Shown here: positions 25,275-32,617 of the stretch, piece by piece
Numbering within the stretch: position 1 is the first letter of the stretch
Layout: each line of letters begins with the position of its first letter
DNA from: Verrucomicrobiota bacterium
Lineage (GTDB): Bacteria; Verrucomicrobiota; Verrucomicrobiia; Chthoniobacterales; UBA10450
Direction: 5' to 3'
DNA: 43,966 nt
Assembly: GCA_003219415.1 (NCBI GenBank)
Contig: QHOS01000029.1
Location: 1 to 43,966, forward strand
Notes under the pieces: model-generated
Database searches by the model: none
The model's input: the letters and a program-made list of their open reading frames with translations, nothing else
What the model was told of the DNA's origin: nothing
Translations under genes and position numbers: made by a program

Positions 25275-26204
25275 GTGCCCCGCATAGTTTCGCTTTTGCC
25301 CGCTGCGACCGAGATCGCGGCCGCGCTTGGCTTGATGGACCAACTGGTCGGTGTTTCGCATGAATGCGATTTTCCGGAAGGAGCAAATGCGCGGCCACGT
25401 GTCACGCATTGTCCAGTCCACAATTCGGGCCTGACTAGTGGCGAAGTCGATCAATGGGTTCGTCGCGCGTTGTGTAATAACGGGACGATTTACACGATCG
25501 ATGAGCAACTTCTGCGTGAGCTACGCCCGGATGTAATTCTCACCCAAAAATTGTGCGACATCTGCGCCGTCGGTTATGGCACGGTTGCACGACTTGCCGA
25601 AACTCTGCCAGGCCCGCCACAGTTGGTGAATCTCGAGCCAACAAGCCTCTCGGATATATTCGATGATATTCAACGTGTCGCGAAAGCGTGCGGTGTGCCA
25701 GAACGCGCCCGTGGCATCATAGCCAAGTTGTCGGAGCGTGTTGAAGGCGTGCAGCTCCGAGTGGATCGCATTTCACATCGACCGCGTTGTTTCCTAATGG
25801 AGTGGGTGGATCCGCCATTTTGCTCGGGTCATTGGGGACCGGAGCTCGTGGAGATCGCCGGCGGCCGTGATTCGTTAGGGCGCAAGCATCAGCCCTCGGC
25901 GCAAATCGATTGGCGGGAAGTAGTCGACACTCGTCCCGAAATCATGGTGCTGGCTCTCTGCGGCTACAATATCAGTCGTGCGCGACGCGATTACGAGTTG
26001 CTCCGGAGTTTTCCTGATTTCGAGTCACTTCCAGCCGCGCATGACGGCGAAATTTATCTCGTGGACGCTAGCGCTTATTTCGCCCGCCCAGGGCCGCGTA
26101 TTGTCGACGGCCTCGAGATTCTCGCCGGAATCCTGCATCCACGGGAATTTCCTGAATTCACTACACGCGGGCCTGACGATCCGCGCGTTGTCCGCATCAG
26201 CTAA
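25275..26204 (+). CDS. Cobalamin-binding / BtuF-like substrate-binding protein without signal peptide
   Basis: 309 residues of the periplasmic-binding-protein (BtuF/FepB) fold. The start RIVSLLPAATEIAAALG and VGVSHECDFP, RPDVILTQ, LVNLEPTSLSDIF and RPGPRIVDGLEILA are typical of NCBI-style cobalamin-binding proteins. The GTG start at 25275 leads directly into the first strand with no signal peptide, so it is cytoplasmic unless the start is wrong. A CDIC pair near residue 95 could bind a metal. No ABC permease or ATPase is adjacent. A role in corrinoid handling would suit the B12-dependent radical SAM enzyme 1.4 kb downstream, but this is speculation. Confidence 0.8.
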   Translation: MPRIVSLLPAATEIAAALGLMDQLVGVSHECDFPEGANARPRVTHCPVHNSGLTSGEVDQWVRRALCNNGTIYTIDEQLLRELRPDVILTQKLCDICAVGYGTVARLAETLPGPPQLVNLEPTSLSDIFDDIQRVAKACGVPERARGIIAKLSERVEGVQLRVDRISHRPRCFLMEWVDPPFCSGHWGPELVEIAGGRDSLGRKHQPSAQIDWREVVDTRPEIMVLALCGYNISRARRDYELLRSFPDFESLPAAHDGEIYLVDASAYFARPGPRIVDGLEILAGILHPREFPEFTTRGPDDPRVVRIS

Positions 26205-26335
26205 CGAATCCACTATCGGCAACCGCCCGCCCGTGAACGCCTTCGAAGTGCGGCTGCGAAATTCGAGATCGGTGCGCGTCTATCCTGTTCGCGAAATGTG
26301 CGTGAATTCACGAAATCAATGGATCAGCTTACAGC

Positions 26336-27037
26336 ATGCGAATCAGCGAAATGAATTGGATGATGGTTGAAGAATATTTGAAGCGTGACGATCGAGCGCT
26401 GTTGCCGCTCGGCAGTACTGAACAACACGCATACCTTAGTCTGAGCGTCGACAGCATTTTGGCCGAACGCCTGGCCGTCGAAGCAGCGGAATCATCAGGC
26501 GTGCCGGTCTTTCCTGTGCTGGCCTACGGGATCACCCCGTACTTTCGCGCGTTTCCAGGAACCATCACGTTGCGGGTCGAAACGTATCTGTCGCTCTTGC
26601 GCGACATTCTCGACGTGATGGCAGAGCAGGGGTTCAAACGAATCCTGATCGTCAACGGGCACGGGGGCAATACGCCTGCGCAAGGGCTGGTGGGCGAATG
26701 GCTGGCGGACCATCCTGGCTTGCGAGTCAAGTTTCACAACTGGTGGAACGCGCCGAACGTTTGGGCACAAGTGGAGGCAATCGATCCTGTCGCATCGCAC
26801 GCGTCATGGATGGAAAATTTTCCCTGGACGCGTTTGGCAAAGATCGACATCCCGCGTGAGCAAAAGCCGATGAGCGATTTGGATAAGTTGCGTCGGCTAG
26901 ATGCAAAATCGCTGCGGGAGTATCTAAAGGACGGCAACTATGGCGGTTTTTATGAGCGCGACGACGAAGAGATGATGAAGATCTGGCGCACAGGCGTGGA
27001 AGAAACGCGCGCTCTATTAACTGAAGAGTGGGATTGA
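26336..27037 (+). CDS. Creatininase family amidohydrolase
   Basis: 233 residues of the creatininase/MftE family, binuclear metal amidohydrolases that cleave cyclic amides or peptides. The motifs are LPLGSTEQHAYLSLSVD (Glu, His and Asp metal ligands) and VNGHGGNTPA. HPGLRVKFHNWW and a late Glu-rich segment follow. The usual GSxEQHGxHLP is altered to GSTEQHAYLSL, losing the HLP portion, which may change specificity. The start at ATG 26336 is preceded by 131 bases with no detected gene. A GC hairpin lies just 3 bases after the stop. Confidence 0.88.
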   Translation: MRISEMNWMMVEEYLKRDDRALLPLGSTEQHAYLSLSVDSILAERLAVEAAESSGVPVFPVLAYGITPYFRAFPGTITLRVETYLSLLRDILDVMAEQGFKRILIVNGHGGNTPAQGLVGEWLADHPGLRVKFHNWWNAPNVWAQVEAIDPVASHASWMENFPWTRLAKIDIPREQKPMSDLDKLRRLDAKSLREYLKDGNYGGFYERDDEEMMKIWRTGVEETRALLTEEWD

Positions 27038-27039
27038 AA

Positions 27040-27057
27040 GCGGCAGGGCGCTGCCGC
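27040..27057 (+). terminator. Hairpin after the creatininase-like gene
   Basis: GCGGCAG-GGCG-CTGCCGC forms a perfect 7 bp stem, three bases after the stop. No T-run follows, so rho-independent termination is doubtful. Confidence 0.4.
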
Positions 27058-27111
27058 ACTCCAAGACGCAAGCGCGTACGATGGCCAGGAATGATGGATA
27101 AGTTTTGAAAT

Positions 27112-27129
27112 GCGGCGGTGTTCCGCCGC
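27112..27129. terminator. Hairpin between convergent genes
   Basis: GCGGCGG-TGTT-CCGCCGC forms a perfect 7 bp stem followed by TCTT. It lies between the convergent creatininase-like and DUF3175 genes and could serve as a shared terminator. Confidence 0.45.
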
Positions 27130-27154
27130 TCTTAATTCATAGAGATTCGCGCGT

Positions 27155-27475
27155 TCACTTTCGGCCAAAAACGTCACGCAGTTCGTCTTTAGCCCGCTCG
27201 AGAACGCGCTTTCGGCTCTGCGGTAAATTTTTCCCAGCGCGGTTGATGTAAAAATTCAACATCGACATCGCCGATTGATAAGGCGTGCCTTTGCGTCTTT
27301 TGCTCCGCTGGGCAGAACGTTTTAATGACAGCGCAATGCGATGCGAATCTTTTCCTTTGAAGACGTCCGACTCAAGATCGAGTGCGTCGCTACGCTTTGT
27401 GACTTTAGCCGACCATCGGCGAGTTCTCTTGCGGGGCGCGCCCTTCTTTGGTGACTTCCTAGCTCTCGCACTCAC
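27155..27475 (-). CDS. DUF3175 domain-containing protein
   Basis: 106 residues, strongly basic. The pattern RRWSAKVTKRSDALDLESDV, then IALSLKRSAQRSKRRKGTPY and SAMSMLNFYINRAGKNL, is characteristic of DUF3175. That family of small proteins has no assigned function and is frequent in soil bacteria. GTG start at 27475. The positive charge suggests nucleic-acid contact, but there is no direct evidence. It is convergent with the creatininase-like gene, with a hairpin between them. Confidence 0.88.
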   Translation of the reverse strand: MSARARKSPKKGAPRKRTRRWSAKVTKRSDALDLESDVFKGKDSHRIALSLKRSAQRSKRRKGTPYQSAMSMLNFYINRAGKNLPQSRKRVLERAKDELRDVFGRK

Positions 27476-27484
27476 GATTATGTA

Positions 27485-27512
27485 GTTGGGCGTTGGACGT
27501 TGAGCGTTGGGC
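27485..27512. repeat. Heptamer tandem array, four units
   Basis: GTTGGGC, GTTGGAC, GTTGAGC, GTTGGGC in direct order, in the gap between the DUF3175 and hpnR-like genes. Related in composition to the octamer arrays at 5788 and 40215. Confidence 0.6.
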
Positions 27513-27556
27513 GTTTCTTTTTGGTCTCGATGGTTCAGCTCAGTGTCCGAGTGTAA

Positions 27557-29101
27557 TCAGTCGGCCACCCCCATGCGCGTCACATTAACAAACTCTTCCG
27601 TGTGATGATCGATCTGCCGACCGCCGCGTCCCCGATTTTGGTGAATGTAAAGCGCGTCTCGTTGCACGGTGGAGACGGAAGGCGGCGGTAGATTGATTTC
27701 GTATTTCACCGGTTGACGGTGATCTGCGAGTTGCAGCTCCGGATGATAGACGCTGTCGAACTTCCAAAGCATCCGGATGAAATTGGTCTGTCCGCGAAGT
27801 AATTGCCGCGCAACGATGCGCGCACAGTCTCGAAGGGCGGCCCATCCAAGATGTTTATGGGAAAGGACTCGCTGAGTGTCGACAAGCTCCTTGTAAAACT
27901 CCGGAAGTGGCAACTTGGTTGGCAGCACAGCGTGTTGGATGTCGAACAGCCGGTAGTCACGCGTAGTAAGCCGACGCGATTCGGTGCGCCATGTTTCTGT
28001 CCCAGGATAAGGCGTGTTAATGCTGATGTTAACGACCTCCGGAATTTCGAGGCACCAATCGCGTACGACCTTGAATCGTTCGCGGTCCCAAGCGGGATCG
28101 GCAATGATATTGACAGCTACCGATATATCGAGCGAGCGAGCAAACTCCAACGCCTCGAAATTCTTTGAGAGCGTCACACGCTTTCGATAACGCTTGAGTC
28201 CATCTTCGTCGATCGCTTCAAGGCCGAGGAACATGGTATTCAGACCAAGCCGCTTCCACAGCTGGAAGATCTCTTTGTTACGCAGCAGCACGTCGCCGCG
28301 TGTTTCGAGGTAATATCGTTTTCGGATCCCGCGACGGGCAATGGCCTCGCCAAGCTGCATTCCGTGCTCGGCTTGAATAAAAGCTACGTCGTCCACGATA
28401 AAAATTCCGGGCTCGCGTATTTGCGCCAGCTCCTCAACGGCGAACTCGGGTGTCTTGACGCGGTAGTTGCGTCCGTAGAACGTCCACGCACTGCAAAAGA
28501 CGCAATCCCAGGGGCAGCCCCGGCTAAACTCGATGGAAGCAGCCGGGTCCAACGCGCCGATGAAATACTTTTGGCGATGCTGAAGCAGGTCGCGGGCGGG
28601 GAGTAAATCGTCGAGCGATTTCACGAACGCGGGCGGTGGACCCCGATGATCGAGCGTTACGCAACCGGAAACATTGTTTAAGTTCGGCGGATTCTCGCCT
28701 AGCGCATCGAGCAGCCCGGTGATCGCCGTTTCGCCTTCGCCGGTCAGCACGCAATCCACGGCGCCGCCAGCGTGCCGCAAAATTTCTTCGGGGATAAACG
28801 AAACACTGTGTCCACCGACACAGATGAATGTTTCCGGCAATAAGCCCCGCGCAGAGCGAGCGAGATCGATGACTTCAGGAACGTTAGCGAGGTAATTGAC
28901 GCAAAACGCGATGACGTCCGGTTGCCATCGTTTGACCAGGCGGAAAAAATTCTGGTGCGGTTCGCATTGCAAATCAATCAAGCGAACAGAGTGACCGGCG
29001 CCCCGCGCCGCGGCAGCAACAAGTTCGAGGCCCAGCGGTTCGAGGCGAAGATAGATCTTTGAGTACATCAGGCAGCTGGGATGAACGGCCAGGAATTTCA
29101 T
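27557..29101 (-). CDS. hpnR: B12-binding radical SAM protein, hopanoid C-3 methylase HpnR-like
   Basis: Cobalamin-dependent radical SAM enzyme, 514 residues from ATG 29101 (the frame extends to 29143). Residues of about 1-150 are a B12-binding fold (EPLGLELVAAAARGAGHSV, VGGHSVSFIPEEIL). The radical SAM core carries Cx3Cx2C at Cys196, Cys200 and Cys203 in RGCPWDCVFCSAW. YGRNYRVKTPE, IFIVDDVAFIQAEHG and the C-terminal KFDSVYHPELQLADH are as I recall from HpnR, which methylates hopanoids at C-3. Cyclase (shc) and other hpn genes are absent from the window, so the assignment rests on the protein itself. A related B12 radical SAM methylase with another substrate is the alternative. Confidence 0.82.
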   Translation of the reverse strand: MKFLAVHPSCLMYSKIYLRLEPLGLELVAAAARGAGHSVRLIDLQCEPHQNFFRLVKRWQPDVIAFCVNYLANVPEVIDLARSARGLLPETFICVGGHSVSFIPEEILRHAGGAVDCVLTGEGETAITGLLDALGENPPNLNNVSGCVTLDHRGPPPAFVKSLDDLLPARDLLQHRQKYFIGALDPAASIEFSRGCPWDCVFCSAWTFYGRNYRVKTPEFAVEELAQIREPGIFIVDDVAFIQAEHGMQLGEAIARRGIRKRYYLETRGDVLLRNKEIFQLWKRLGLNTMFLGLEAIDEDGLKRYRKRVTLSKNFEALEFARSLDISVAVNIIADPAWDRERFKVVRDWCLEIPEVVNISINTPYPGTETWRTESRRLTTRDYRLFDIQHAVLPTKLPLPEFYKELVDTQRVLSHKHLGWAALRDCARIVARQLLRGQTNFIRMLWKFDSVYHPELQLADHRQPVKYEINLPPPSVSTVQRDALYIHQNRGRGGRQIDHHTEEFVNVTRMGVAD

Positions 29102-29195
29102 CTGTTTCGCGCAGGTCTTGATCTGGTTGAGCTCTCTGGGCAAGTGCTTTCCGAAGTTCTTCGCGTGGTGTTGGCTCGTCGCGCGTATTCAAAAT

Positions 29196-29295
29196 GCTGT
29201 AGCCCGGTTCGCCGGCCCCGGTTGTGGCCACGGCGCTGTGTCGCAGTGCCTGCGGCACAGCGCCAAGCGCCTCGACGTAGCGAGGCGGCTACAGC
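29196..29295. repeat. 100 bp palindromic element with GCTGTAGCC / GGCTACAGC ends
   Basis: Perfect 9 bp terminal inverted repeats (29196-29204 and 29287-29295) enclose three substructures. These are a CCGG-rich part, a strong hairpin GGCGCTGTG...CACAGCGCC, and CGCCTCG...CGAGGCG. It lies between the OsmC and hpnR-like genes. The ends resemble those of the 53 bp element at 374-426. Confidence 0.75.
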
Positions 29296-29303
29296 AGCGG
29301 TTG

Positions 29304-29768
29304 CTACGCGGGTGATTTCTTCTCAGCAGCCCGTAAGCGAATGTTGATCTCGGATGTCAGCGTGCGATGGACTGGGCATTTGGCGGCAATCTCCATCAGT
29401 TTGTCGTGCTGTTCTGTGCTCAATGGACCGGTCAGTTCGATCTCCACGTCAATTCTGTCCAGCATTCCCTCCTTCGTTTCGCATTCCTCACAATCTTTCG
29501 CGTAAATACGTGACTGCCGGAGCGAGACTTTGATCGTCTGCAGCGGCAAGTTTTTCCGGCGCGCGTACAAGCCGATCGTCATAGATGTACAGACCCCGAG
29601 CGCTGTTAGCAGATAATCGTACGGATCAGGACCAGCGTCGCTTCCGCCTGCGTTCACCGGTTCATCAGCGAGGAGGCGATGTTTGCCTGCAACAATCTCT
29701 TGCTTAAAGCTGCTCGCGTCGCCGTGCACGACGACGTCCGCTTTTCGATCGCCGTTCTGTGTACTCAT
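29304..29768 (-). CDS. OsmC family protein
   Basis: 154 residues of the OsmC/Ohr fold, which typically reduces organic hydroperoxides with two Cys residues. Cys60 (ALGVCTSMTI) and Cys131 (AAKCPVHRTL) sit at the expected places, with GPDPYDYLLTALG before the first. A CEEC pair near residue 93 is extra. It is YhfA/OsmC-like in length. It starts 8 bases after the stop of the DoxX-like gene on the same strand, so the two are probably one transcript. The DoxX-OsmC pairing suggests redox protection. Confidence 0.92.
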   Translation of the reverse strand: MSTQNGDRKADVVVHGDASSFKQEIVAGKHRLLADEPVNAGGSDAGPDPYDYLLTALGVCTSMTIGLYARRKNLPLQTIKVSLRQSRIYAKDCEECETKEGMLDRIDVEIELTGPLSTEQHDKLMEIAAKCPVHRTLTSEINIRLRAAEKKSPA

Positions 29769-29776
29769 ACGCCGGA

Positions 29777-30151
29777 TCAGGGACGAACGATTCCTTTGAA
29801 GGCATCGCGATAGCGCCAGACCAGAAACAATTCAAGGATGGCAACGAAGATTCCCGGTGGCAATCCCTCGGGTGCCATCAAAATGTGAAAGATCCAAATA
29901 TTTACGATAATGGCGCCGAGAATCGTTAGGCCAAGCGGAACGAACTTACCAATCAAGAGAAGCAAGCCGCCGATGACCTGAAAGCCGCTGATAACGTAAA
30001 CGTAGCCGCTGGCGAAAAACGAGTGCAAATATTCACCGGCCACGCCTTGTGGGAGAGGCGGCATCGGAAGGAAATGCAGTAATCCATTGGAACCAAAAAA
30101 AAGAAAGATCAATCCAAGAAGGATTCGGGCAATAATGGTTAAGATTTTCAT
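29777..30151 (-). CDS. DoxX-like small membrane protein
   Basis: 124 residues with four membrane helices. The first has IARILLGLIFLFFGSNGLLHF and the second VYVISGFQVIGGLLLLIGKF, resembling DoxX/YphA-like proteins. It is upstream of the OsmC gene with 8 bases between them. No catalytic residues are apparent; it probably assists a membrane redox step. A divergent gap of about 130 bases separates it from the lipid operon. Confidence 0.8.
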   Translation of the reverse strand: MKILTIIARILLGLIFLFFGSNGLLHFLPMPPLPQGVAGEYLHSFFASGYVYVISGFQVIGGLLLLIGKFVPLGLTILGAIIVNIWIFHILMAPEGLPPGIFVAILELFLVWRYRDAFKGIVRP

Positions 30152-30279
30152 CCGAGGATAGTGGCGTGATCCTGCGCGAATTCCAAACCCGAAGTTCCGG
30201 AACTACTCAGATCTGTCCGGATTTTGAAGAGCGCCAGATTTGTCGCGCAATGCGCCTGGCCTTTCGATAAGCGTAAGGA

Positions 30280-30939
30280 ATGGCGGAATACCTACCGAGA
30301 TCACACCGGCCGATCGCGCAGATGTTCCGTCGCACGGGGCACTGGGCGACGAATTTGTGCGTGCGTCTTGGTATTTCTCCCGATGCGATTTCGTACTTGT
30401 CGATCCTGGCCGCGCTCGCCGCGGCGCTGTGTTTTTGGAAATCAGGCAAAAACGCGTGGCTGCTGATTATTGCACCGCTGTTTTGTTATCTCCGGCTTTG
30501 GTTCAACATGCTGGACGGCATGGTTGCAGTCGCGGCGGGAAAGGCGAGTGCGCGCGGAGAGATTGTTAACGACCTGCCGGATCGAATCTCAGATGTGATT
30601 ATTTTCGTCGGCGTTGCGCACAGCGGTCTCATGAATCCTTTCATTGGTTATTGGACGGCAATCGTTTCCTTGTTCACTGCTTACGTGGGACTTTTCGGTC
30701 AGGCAATCGGAGAACGGCGCGAATTTGGCGGAATCATGTCGAAGCCGTGGCGGATGGTTGCGCTGAGCCTCGGGGCTTGGGCGATGTTTGTGTGCCGATC
30801 TTGCCAAACCGGTTTACACGATTTTGGCAGGCTAACCATTCTCGATTGGACTTGTCTGTTCATCATCGCAGGCTGTTTACAAACGATAATCGTTCGCTTG
30901 AAACGAATCGTGATCGCGCTTCAAGATAGAGCGCGATGA
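30280..30939 (+). CDS. CDP-alcohol phosphatidyltransferase family protein (YnbA-like)
   Basis: First gene of the seven-gene operon. Integral membrane enzyme (219 residues, about six helices) that would transfer a phosphatidyl group from CDP-diacylglycerol to an alcohol acceptor. The family motif D-G-x2-A-R-x8-G-x3-D-x3-D is seen at residues 79-101. However, Arg is Val84 and the first of the last two Asp residues is Asn97 (DGMVAVAAGKASARGEIVND). That variant occurs in a subgroup, or it may alter activity. AAGGA directly abuts the ATG, so a later start (residue 15) is possible. Its stop overlaps the next start by 4 bases (ATGA). Size and order match E. coli YnbA as I recall it. Confidence 0.88.
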   Translation: MAEYLPRSHRPIAQMFRRTGHWATNLCVRLGISPDAISYLSILAALAAALCFWKSGKNAWLLIIAPLFCYLRLWFNMLDGMVAVAAGKASARGEIVNDLPDRISDVIIFVGVAHSGLMNPFIGYWTAIVSLFTAYVGLFGQAIGERREFGGIMSKPWRMVALSLGAWAMFVCRSCQTGLHDFGRLTILDWTCLFIIAGCLQTIIVRLKRIVIALQDRAR

Positions 30940-31892
30940 TGTCCCCGCAGACTGCGCTGAACGACTCAGTGTTTCGCGCGTACCTCCTCATCGTTCCTTT
31001 GTCGCTCGCGATTGGTGGCGGGATTCTCGGTTTCCTGCATTGGGGGTTAAAGAAGAAACTCGACGCGATCTGGCGAACCTATCGTTCGTGGCTGGTGATG
31101 GCGCCGATTGGACTGCTGGTTGTTTTCGCCGGACGGGTGCCGGTCATCTTCGGGGTGACATTGCTTTCGATCTTTGGATTCAAGGAATTCGCGCGCTCTT
31201 CCGGACTGCATCGCGACTGGTGGATGACGGGCGCCGTTTACGCCGGCGTCGTTGCGGTCGGCATTGCATCTTGGATACCGCACCCGCGCGGCGAAGAGCC
31301 AGGCGCAGGTTGGTATGGATTGTTTATGGCCGTGCCGGTTTTCGCTATCGCATTGATCCTGCTCATTCCGATCCTGCGCAACCGCGCCCGGGGCGAACTG
31401 CAAAAAATGTCATTGGGCATCATTGGCTTTATTTACATCGGTTGGATGTTCGGGCATTTGGGTTTTCTCGCGAACGCGACGAATGCCTACGGATTTCTTT
31501 GTTACATCGTCTTCGCGACCGAATTGAATGACGTCGCCGCGTTTACATTTGGCAGATTATTTGGACGGCATCCGCTTCGCGGCGAAATCAGCCCGAACAA
31601 AACCTGGGAAGGCGCGCTTGGCGCGCTCGCGGTTTCGATGGTTTTGCCCTGGGTGCTTCGATTTTCGTTTCCATTTTTCGGTGCGACACAATTGATTCTT
31701 ACGGGGTTGATCGTCGGAATCGGTGGACTGCTGGGCGATCTCTCCATCAGCCTGATCAAACGAGACATCGGAACCAAGGACATGGGCGCGGCGATTCCGG
31801 GGCACGGCGGAATCTTGGATCGCATCGACAGCTTGATTTATGTTGCGCCGCTGTTCATGCACATGGCGGGATATTATTACCGGTTACGATGA
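30936..31892 (+). CDS. Phosphatidate cytidylyltransferase, CdsA family (YnbB-like)
   Basis: Makes CDP-diacylglycerol from phosphatidate and CTP in the inner membrane. 318 residues with about eight helices. The CDS signature SLIKRDIGTKDMGAAIPGHG is near the C-terminus, followed by GILDRIDSL. The upstream stretch GEISPNKTWEGALGALA is also typical. It is overlapped by 4 bases at both ends. It would supply activated lipid directly to the product of the gene before it. It is probably a paralogue of a housekeeping cdsA elsewhere, in the way YnbB is in E. coli. Confidence 0.92.
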   Translation: MMSPQTALNDSVFRAYLLIVPLSLAIGGGILGFLHWGLKKKLDAIWRTYRSWLVMAPIGLLVVFAGRVPVIFGVTLLSIFGFKEFARSSGLHRDWWMTGAVYAGVVAVGIASWIPHPRGEEPGAGWYGLFMAVPVFAIALILLIPILRNRARGELQKMSLGIIGFIYIGWMFGHLGFLANATNAYGFLCYIVFATELNDVAAFTFGRLFGRHPLRGEISPNKTWEGALGALAVSMVLPWVLRFSFPFFGATQLILTGLIVGIGGLLGDLSISLIKRDIGTKDMGAAIPGHGGILDRIDSLIYVAPLFMHMAGYYYRLR

Positions 31893-32617
31893 AAACCTGG
31901 CATTACGATTCCGCCTGCGATCTCGACCAACCATTGGTTGATCGCTTGCGCCGATTTCCGCGCGATCCCGACATGCTGGTTTACGGAGTGCGCGAGCTGA
32001 TCGCAGTGATCATCCGCGGATGCCTGCGCATCTATCACCGGTTCGAAATTATCGGGCATGAAAATCTTCGGACCAATCGACCGCTCATTATCGTAGCAAA
32101 TCATTCCAGCCATCTCGACACGCTCTGCCTTCTCGCCGCGCTGCCCTTGCGCAAATTGCATCGCGCTTTCCCGGTTGCAGCTGCGGATTATTTTTTCCAA
32201 AGCATGCCGCGCACTCTTGTCGCTGCCGTGGTTACCAATGCGCTGCCCTTTGCGCGACGAGTTCGCGTGCGCCGGAGCCTCTCCATCTGCTCGGAGCTCC
32301 TCAACGATCCCGAAAATATCCTGATCATTTTCCCAGAAGGCACGCGATCGGAAACGGGCGAGACTCGGGAGTTCAAATCGGGAATCGGCGCCCTCGTCGC
32401 CGGGCGTGACGTCACGGTTCTTCCCTGTTATTTGCAAGGCGCTTTTCGCGCGTGGCCGAAGGGCCGACGTCTGCCGCGTCCAAAAAAAGTTAGACTCATT
32501 GTTGGCGCGCCTCGCAATTATTCGTCGCGCAACGCAAACAAGATCGAGATCTGCGCGATCGCAGCGGAACTGCATCGCGCGGTGAAGGAATTGGGAGAAA
32601 GCAATGGAACCGACTGA
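31889..32617 (+). CDS. 1-Acyl-sn-glycerol-3-phosphate acyltransferase family (PlsC-like)
   Basis: 242 residues of the PlsC fold. The catalytic NHSSHLDT (HX4D, His72 and Asp77) and the acceptor motif FPEGTRSE (residues 148-155) are intact, so the enzyme should acylate a lysophosphatidic acid-like acceptor. Its first codon overlaps the stop of the cds gene by 4 bases (ATGA). Its end overlaps the hydrolase-methyltransferase gene by 14 bases. I do not recall a PlsC gene inside the E. coli ynbABCD operon, so this may be an extra here. It would feed phosphatidate to the CdsA-like enzyme or remodel the product. Confidence 0.9.
   Translation: MKTWHYDSACDLDQPLVDRLRRFPRDPDMLVYGVRELIAVIIRGCLRIYHRFEIIGHENLRTNRPLIIVANHSSHLDTLCLLAALPLRKLHRAFPVAAADYFFQSMPRTLVAAVVTNALPFARRVRVRRSLSICSELLNDPENILIIFPEGTRSETGETREFKSGIGALVAGRDVTVLPCYLQGAFRAWPKGRRLPRPKKVRLIVGAPRNYSSRNANKIEICAIAAELHRAVKELGESNGTD

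Noticed and set aside
25153-25398. Small basic open frame on the minus strand
   Set aside because: No family, overlaps the start of the BtuF-like gene, low-complexity C-terminus.
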